DNA of 63,511 nt from Candidatus Bathyarchaeia archaeon (GTDB taxonomy: Archaea; Thermoproteota; Bathyarchaeia; Hecatellales; Hecatellaceae). The stretch spans positions 1 through 63,511 of the forward strand of contig JAVZMI010000008.1 in NCBI GenBank assembly GCA_038883335.1, given 5' to 3'. Below are positions 59,894-63,511 of the stretch, one piece after another. The notes below the pieces were generated by a model that was not told the origin of the DNA, made no database searches, and saw only the letters and a program-made list of their open reading frames with translations. Positions within the stretch are counted from its first letter, which is position 1; each line of letters begins with the position of its first letter. Position numbers and translations under genes: made by a program.

Positions 59894-61621
59894 TCACTTA
59901 TTAAAATATTCGCTGAGGGCTTTCTCCACAAGCGACTCGTAAAGGCTGACCTCATGAACTACAACACCAGAAGTAAGCGGTTTAGCTTTTTCGTGAAGGT
60001 ATTCAACCTTGTCCCCTATTAAGAAGAGGTAAACCTTCCCATACCTCACCAAGACGTCAAGAAGCCCCTGAGCGTTATCTCCATCCCAGACTCCACCGTC
60101 GGTAAAGATGTAGGTAATCTGAGCGCCTGGTCTCTCCGCAGCTCTAGCCGCCAATTGAAGAGCAGGGGTGATGTTTGTATAACCCGAAGGCTCGATACTG
60201 ATGATTAGGTCTTCTATAGTCTCATAATCTTTTGAATGCATTCTAACCCACTCATCATTCACTCCAGTGCTGAAGGGTATGAATGTGACGAGGTCAGACC
60301 CGTACCGGCATGCTTCAATAAGGCAGAATACAGCTTCCCTTATATTGTATATCTTATCCTGTACCGCCGTCGACCCAGAGACATCCATGATAACGCATAC
60401 GTTGGCGAATTCCCTCTTCTGCCACCACTCCCACTTCTTCATTGCGAAAACCCCTGGGATGAACATGCCATAGATCCTGAACGTGTCAGGTATCGAGAGA
60501 GCCTTGATATGGTCGCCAATATTCCAAGCCCCCATCGGAGGGGGTGTATGTTGTCTCCTGAACCCTTTGAGTTCATGGGCTGTTATGATGAATACGTTAT
60601 TGAAGTGAAGCTTTGTAGCAGTCTTCAGAATCTGTCTCTGTTCTCTGTCCGTCAGCTCAATATATGGTCCGCTCACGGACTCGAGGACGTCTTCTAGATA
60701 ATCTGAGTACACCGATCTGTCCATAGATGTCATTCCTTCTATCAACCCTCCCCTCCTGAGGTAGTCAATGAACTCTAATATTATCTGCTCAGCCTTCTCC
60801 GCTTTACCTAAGACTCTCTCTCGCAGCGCCACTTTTCGCAGGTAGGTAATACGCTCCTTTAGATACTCGTCAAACCTCCTCCTATTCTCATCAACCTCCA
60901 GTGACGAGGTTAAGCAGAGGTGGCTGTCTTTCCAGAAAGTCTTAAGCTTGTTTGGCGTTGCTCCCATAGGGAGCAGTGTCCTCAACAATCCATCCATCTC
61001 ATCTGAAGACATAGCAAAAGATGGCATTGACTCCGAGATTGAGCCGTAAACCAAGAGCTCTTGAGAGGTATCCACTGGTCGGTAAATAGCCTCTGGCGGC
61101 AGTTTATCGAGCAGGAGTCTCAGGCGAGTCGTTGGTTCAAGCGGCCGTTCGAAAAGTAGTTCGTGGAGCTCATCAGCTCTCTTAGAACCTATCTTATCCT
61201 CGCCCTCCAAGAAGGGTTTTTCTATCTCATAGAAAAGCCTAGTTAGAGGATGAGCAGTCTCTTTGAGACCTTTGAGTCTGTATCTGAAGAATTTTGGATA
61301 GATTTCAGGCTCCTCTGTGAGTAGTTTCTTGTCGACTAGGGCGTTCGAGAAGAGACCGACGAAAGTCCTACGGCCACGTAGACCGCGCTCCCACGCTAAA
61401 TAGACCCAGCTCATTAGTCTCTCTAAGGTTCCGGGATAAGAAGACCTAAGTTCAACTTCCGCGAGTAGCCAGCCTTTAAGGATGTCAGCGGGTTTCTCTC
61501 TTAGATCTCTCCTAAGTAATGTGACTGTACCCCACGGGTAGGGGTCTGGAATTTCATTAGCTATTTTCAGTTCTAGCTTAGGGTTTCTTTTCTGTGCTGC
61601 AGTCTTGAAGAAGTTTTCCAA
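59894..61621 (-). CDS. von Willebrand factor A domain protein (CoxE-like)
   Basis: A 575-residue cytoplasmic protein. Residues about 405-570 are a VWA domain with a complete metal-ion-dependent adhesion site: VCVIMDVSGSTAVQD (DxSxS, about 412), the Thr in PSGYTNITPALQL, and YIFTDGGVWDGD (third element). The N-terminal 400 residues are helical and resemble the non-VWA half of CoxE/YehL-partner proteins. Such proteins pair with MoxR AAA+ ATPases to assemble cofactors or complexes. TTG 61621 is 14 bases after the MoxR stop, so they are co-translated. Directly upstream of pilus genes. Confidence 0.85.
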   Translation of the reverse strand: MENFFKTAAQKRNPKLELKIANEIPDPYPWGTVTLLRRDLREKPADILKGWLLAEVELRSSYPGTLERLMSWVYLAWERGLRGRRTFVGLFSNALVDKKLLTEEPEIYPKFFRYRLKGLKETAHPLTRLFYEIEKPFLEGEDKIGSKRADELHELLFERPLEPTTRLRLLLDKLPPEAIYRPVDTSQELLVYGSISESMPSFAMSSDEMDGLLRTLLPMGATPNKLKTFWKDSHLCLTSSLEVDENRRRFDEYLKERITYLRKVALRERVLGKAEKAEQIILEFIDYLRRGGLIEGMTSMDRSVYSDYLEDVLESVSGPYIELTDREQRQILKTATKLHFNNVFIITAHELKGFRRQHTPPPMGAWNIGDHIKALSIPDTFRIYGMFIPGVFAMKKWEWWQKREFANVCVIMDVSGSTAVQDKIYNIREAVFCLIEACRYGSDLVTFIPFSTGVNDEWVRMHSKDYETIEDLIISIEPSGYTNITPALQLAARAAERPGAQITYIFTDGGVWDGDNAQGLLDVLVRYGKVYLFLIGDKVEYLHEKAKPLTSGVVVHEVSLYESLVEKALSEYFNK

Positions 61622-61635
61622 TTCCTGATTGGTGG

Positions 61636-62889
61636 TTATGGTGCCTCAACCTCTTGACTTTTACCCTCTTTCGGCTCAACCCACTCGCAGAGGTCGGCGA
61701 TAGCGAGGCACTTGGGCTTTAATTCTAGTAGCTTCTTTTTCGCATCCTCATCTCCACCTATCGCTAGCTTGAATAAACTTAGAGCTTCGTTCCATAGGTC
61801 TTCTTTGAGGGCTATGGTCTCTTTAATTCTGTGAGACACCCACTCACTCTCGTTGGCATATTTTGAGAAGACGCTTTGCTTCAATTCTAGGCGGTGTGGT
61901 AAAGTGTACTGTATAGCCCATAGGATGTCGTCGAAGGAGATCGAGTCTCTGCCCTGAATCCAAGCACGTGCCTTTGAAAGTTTCACTGCTGAATCTATCC
62001 ACCTGTGGGCTATGGGGCGTTCCATTTCTGAACAGATCTCTCCTACATATGGGCAGCCTGCACACGACATCCTATATCTAGCTGAAGTTATGGATCTGTC
62101 TGTTTTCAAACATCTCCTCAGCAGTGAGGCTATCATTGTAATTCTCAGGAAGGTCTCTGCTGGAACACCAACCTTCTCCACATCCCTCCAAATCTCCGCC
62201 ATCTGCTCAGTCGTCAAGACAGGCTCAGCCAAGCTTCTTAGGTCGTCGACATGCCGTTTATGGTATTTTGTGACCAACAGTCTATGTGTCTCTTTGATGC
62301 CGAGGAGTTTCACGTTGAGGAAGAAGTCTATCCTGTCCAGCAACGCTTTGACTAAGCCTACAGTGCCGATGTCGTGGGGGTTCATGTCAAGGAAACAGAC
62401 GTAGTCTGGGGATCTCGCTCTCACATCAGAGAATATGACGGTCTTCTCGGAGAGGAGTTCGAGGAGTGAGTTCTGGCATTGGACATTCAGTCTTTGAACT
62501 TCATTTATGAACTTGAAGGGGGCGGTGATTAGTGCGCGGGGTGTTATGGCGCCTATCTTTGACTGTATGAACTTCTGTATGTCTAGCGCCCAGAGGATGT
62601 CGAATGTTGTGAGTTCTTGATGGCAGCGGACGATGCCCAAGTCGTTGCTGTAGAACATCTTCGCCGCTATCTCAATGAAGGTTGTCTTCCCTGTACCATA
62701 ACCGCCTGATAGCAATGTCTTAGAGTCTCTACAGATAAGAGTGCAGGAGAGGAAGTTTCGGGAGTTTTCATCCGTCATAAAGAGTGAGAATATGCTGTTA
62801 ATCCCTTTCAGGTACTCATCTCTATACTTGAAGGTTGGTTTTGGGGCGGGTGTGTCACTCTTTTCAATGGCTAATAACTCACTCTCCAG
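61636..62889 (-). CDS. MoxR-family AAA+ ATPase
   Basis: A chaperone-like AAA+ ATPase expected to work with the VWA protein. Walker A is TLLSGGYGTGKTTFIEIAAK, Walker B is AFKFINEVQRLNVQCQNSLL (INE in place of the usual DE), the sensor-1 region FLDMNPHDIGTVG and a LLDRIDFFLNV arginine-finger-like motif. A Cys cluster CAGCPYVGEIC lies near residue 280, unusual for MoxR. From ATG 62778 the Walker A would lie only 25 residues in; upstream the frame continues with coding-like YRDEYLKGINSIFSLF to an in-frame stop at 62905-62907. CTG 62889 follows AAAGGAGG by nine bases and is taken as start. Confidence 0.85.
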   Translation of the reverse strand: MESELLAIEKSDTPAPKPTFKYRDEYLKGINSIFSLFMTDENSRNFLSCTLICRDSKTLLSGGYGTGKTTFIEIAAKMFYSNDLGIVRCHQELTTFDILWALDIQKFIQSKIGAITPRALITAPFKFINEVQRLNVQCQNSLLELLSEKTVIFSDVRARSPDYVCFLDMNPHDIGTVGLVKALLDRIDFFLNVKLLGIKETHRLLVTKYHKRHVDDLRSLAEPVLTTEQMAEIWRDVEKVGVPAETFLRITMIASLLRRCLKTDRSITSARYRMSCAGCPYVGEICSEMERPIAHRWIDSAVKLSKARAWIQGRDSISFDDILWAIQYTLPHRLELKQSVFSKYANESEWVSHRIKETIALKEDLWNEALSLFKLAIGGDEDAKKKLLELKPKCLAIADLCEWVEPKEGKSQEVEAP

Positions 62890-62899
62890 ATTATGATGC

Positions 62900-62956
62900 C
62901 TCCTTTAGCGGATTTCTCTTTAAAAGAAAGTTACTACGGGTAAAGTTATATTTTAG
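62900..62956 (-). promoter_or_regulatory. Promoter and strong ribosome binding site of the MoxR-VWA-pilin operon
   Basis: AAATATAAC (about 62946-62955) is a TATA box on the minus strand; AAAGGAGG at about 62900-62907 is a nearly perfect anti-16S match, nine bases before CTG 62889. The strength of the site is what makes the CTG the best start, since no ATG, GTG or TTG lies at the right distance in frame. Confidence 0.5.
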
Positions 62957-63268
62957 TATTTGGTTGCTAACTTTTGGTGAGAAACTACCCAACAACCTGA
63001 CCGATATTTCTCGTCTGGCTCTTTAGAGACGTATTTAGGTGGGCTTCTGTTGCTTACAAGCCTGTATGTCCGTGTAAAAATTGACGTTTTCATGGTAAAA
63101 ATATCTGTCCGTGATGGCTTTCTTTGCAAAAGAATACGCCTAAAGCACATTCACATCCTTCAAAAATTGGCTATTTTTTTGAGATAGAGGAAGTTTATGA
63201 GGCGAAAATGTAATATATTGAAATATAAATAAAAATGGCGTTAAAAGCAAGATAAAGGAAGAATCTTT
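62957..63268. other. A/T-rich divergent spacer in front of the terminal pilin
   Basis: About 310 bases with no supported gene. It is markedly A/T-rich toward 63180-63240. AAATATAAAT at 63221-63230 is a strong TATA box placed about 40 bases before the plus-strand pilin ATG, giving a leader of about 15-20 bases with AAAGGAAG as ribosome site. A 65-codon minus-strand frame (62953-63150) overlaps the promoter and is not called. Confidence 0.5.
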
Positions 63269-63511
63269 ATGCTAGAAGATTCTACTATGCAGTACAATTC
63301 TAACAGAAAATCCCTTAAAAAGTGGTTTAAGGACGCCAAAGCAGTCTCACCCATCGTCGCAACTCTGCTGATGATAGTCATATCAGTCGTTGCTGGTGTC
63401 ATGGTCTACGGTTGGATCTCCGGTTTCATATCTACTGGTGTCCCTGCAGCACCAACAGCCTACATCGTCAACATAGCATCAGTTACTGTTTATAGTGTTA
63501 ACTGGAACAGC
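63269..63511 (+). CDS. Archaeal type IV pilin / archaellin-like protein, C-terminus cut by window edge
   Basis: The first 81 residues of a pilin. After a short basic leader (NRKSLKKWFKDAKA) comes AVSPIVATLLMIVISVVAGV, the classic archaeal pilin N-terminal helix (DUF1628/Arch_pilin type, prepilin peptidase site before the SPI segment), then GWISGFISTGVPAAPTAYIV opening the external domain. ATG 63269 is preceded by AAAGGAAGAATCTTT and a strong TATA box, suggesting a highly expressed major subunit. Divergent from the MoxR-VWA-pilin operon. Confidence 0.88.
   Translation, partial: MLEDSTMQYNSNRKSLKKWFKDAKAVSPIVATLLMIVISVVAGVMVYGWISGFISTGVPAAPTAYIVNIASVTVYSVNWNS

Noticed and set aside
62953-63150. 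65-codon minus-strand frame upstream of the MoxR gene
   Set aside because: Covers the likely promoter of the MoxR operon and has no protein-like segment.
1-63511. CRISPR array, insertion sequence, rRNA, integrase or prophage
   Set aside because: No direct repeats with regular spacing, no transposase or integrase-like frame, and no rRNA-like segment was seen on either strand.

Overview
The window reads as a chromosome segment of an archaeon of the TACK branch, most plausibly a Bathyarchaeota-type lineage. The evidence is ribosomal proteins S26e and L38e (eukaryote-like proteins found in TACK/Asgard archaea and missing from most Euryarchaeota), archaeal-type ThrRS, ProRS and PolB, archaeal phosphoglycerate mutase, an archaetidylinositol-phosphate synthase-like enzyme, archaeal pilins, and a formylmethanofuran:tetrahydromethanopterin formyltransferase, which implies methanofuran/H4MPT C1 chemistry. 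Genes are densely packed in short operons with few gaps. Many start at GTG or TTG, and several promoters place the TATA box about 26 bases from the start codon (leaderless or nearly so). The lineage call is inference from gene content.

Layout. 1-5.2 kb: 5'-truncated window edge with a class II ribonucleotide reductase, an SCP2-like protein, a rhomboid protease, an acr3-arsR arsenic module and a DUF4443 regulator. 5.2-19.1 kb: housekeeping genes (pyruvate phosphate dikinase, a radical SAM enzyme, an M20 peptidase, a nitroreductase, thrS, a CDP-alcohol transferase, proS-rps26e, apgM), then the wreck of a 5-formyltetrahydrofolate cyclo-ligase-like gene, a membrane HTH regulator and a SIMPL protein. 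19.2-30.05 kb: one long minus-strand run purC-purF-purD-HAD-ftr-pfkB-purE-purM-polB, with start/stop overlaps at several junctions. 30.3-42.7 kb: glycan genes (GlcNAc-1-P transferase-like, DUF354, UDP-sugar dehydrogenase, GT4), a MoaD-like protein, L38e, a tRNA-Glu, cysS and two large unknown proteins. 42.8-52.5 kb: DUF1786, ilvD, a COG2509 flavoprotein, an HDAC-like hydrolase, a tRNA-Pro, leuA/cimA, an asparagine-synthetase-like protein and ilvE. Three of these are branched-chain amino acid steps.

52.8-63.5 kb is a type IV pilus-like locus. A plus-strand operon encodes a RecA/KaiC-like protein with a ruined P-loop (ArlH-like), a secretion ATPase and two TadC-type membrane proteins. A convergent minus-strand operon encodes a MoxR AAA+ ATPase, a VWA protein, a 151-residue unknown, a pilin-like protein and a large sequon-rich pilin-like surface protein. 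A further pilin starts divergently and runs off the window. The pairing of a MoxR-VWA remodelling module with a pilus machine is the best candidate for an undescribed system here.

The clearest hidden features are RNA genes. A tRNA-Glu(UUC) can be assembled only by removing three introns (D-loop, anticodon loop, T-loop), and a tRNA-Pro(UGG) carries one intron at the same T-loop position. Both reduce to exact 76-nt cloverleaves. No CRISPR array, insertion sequence, rRNA or prophage was seen.
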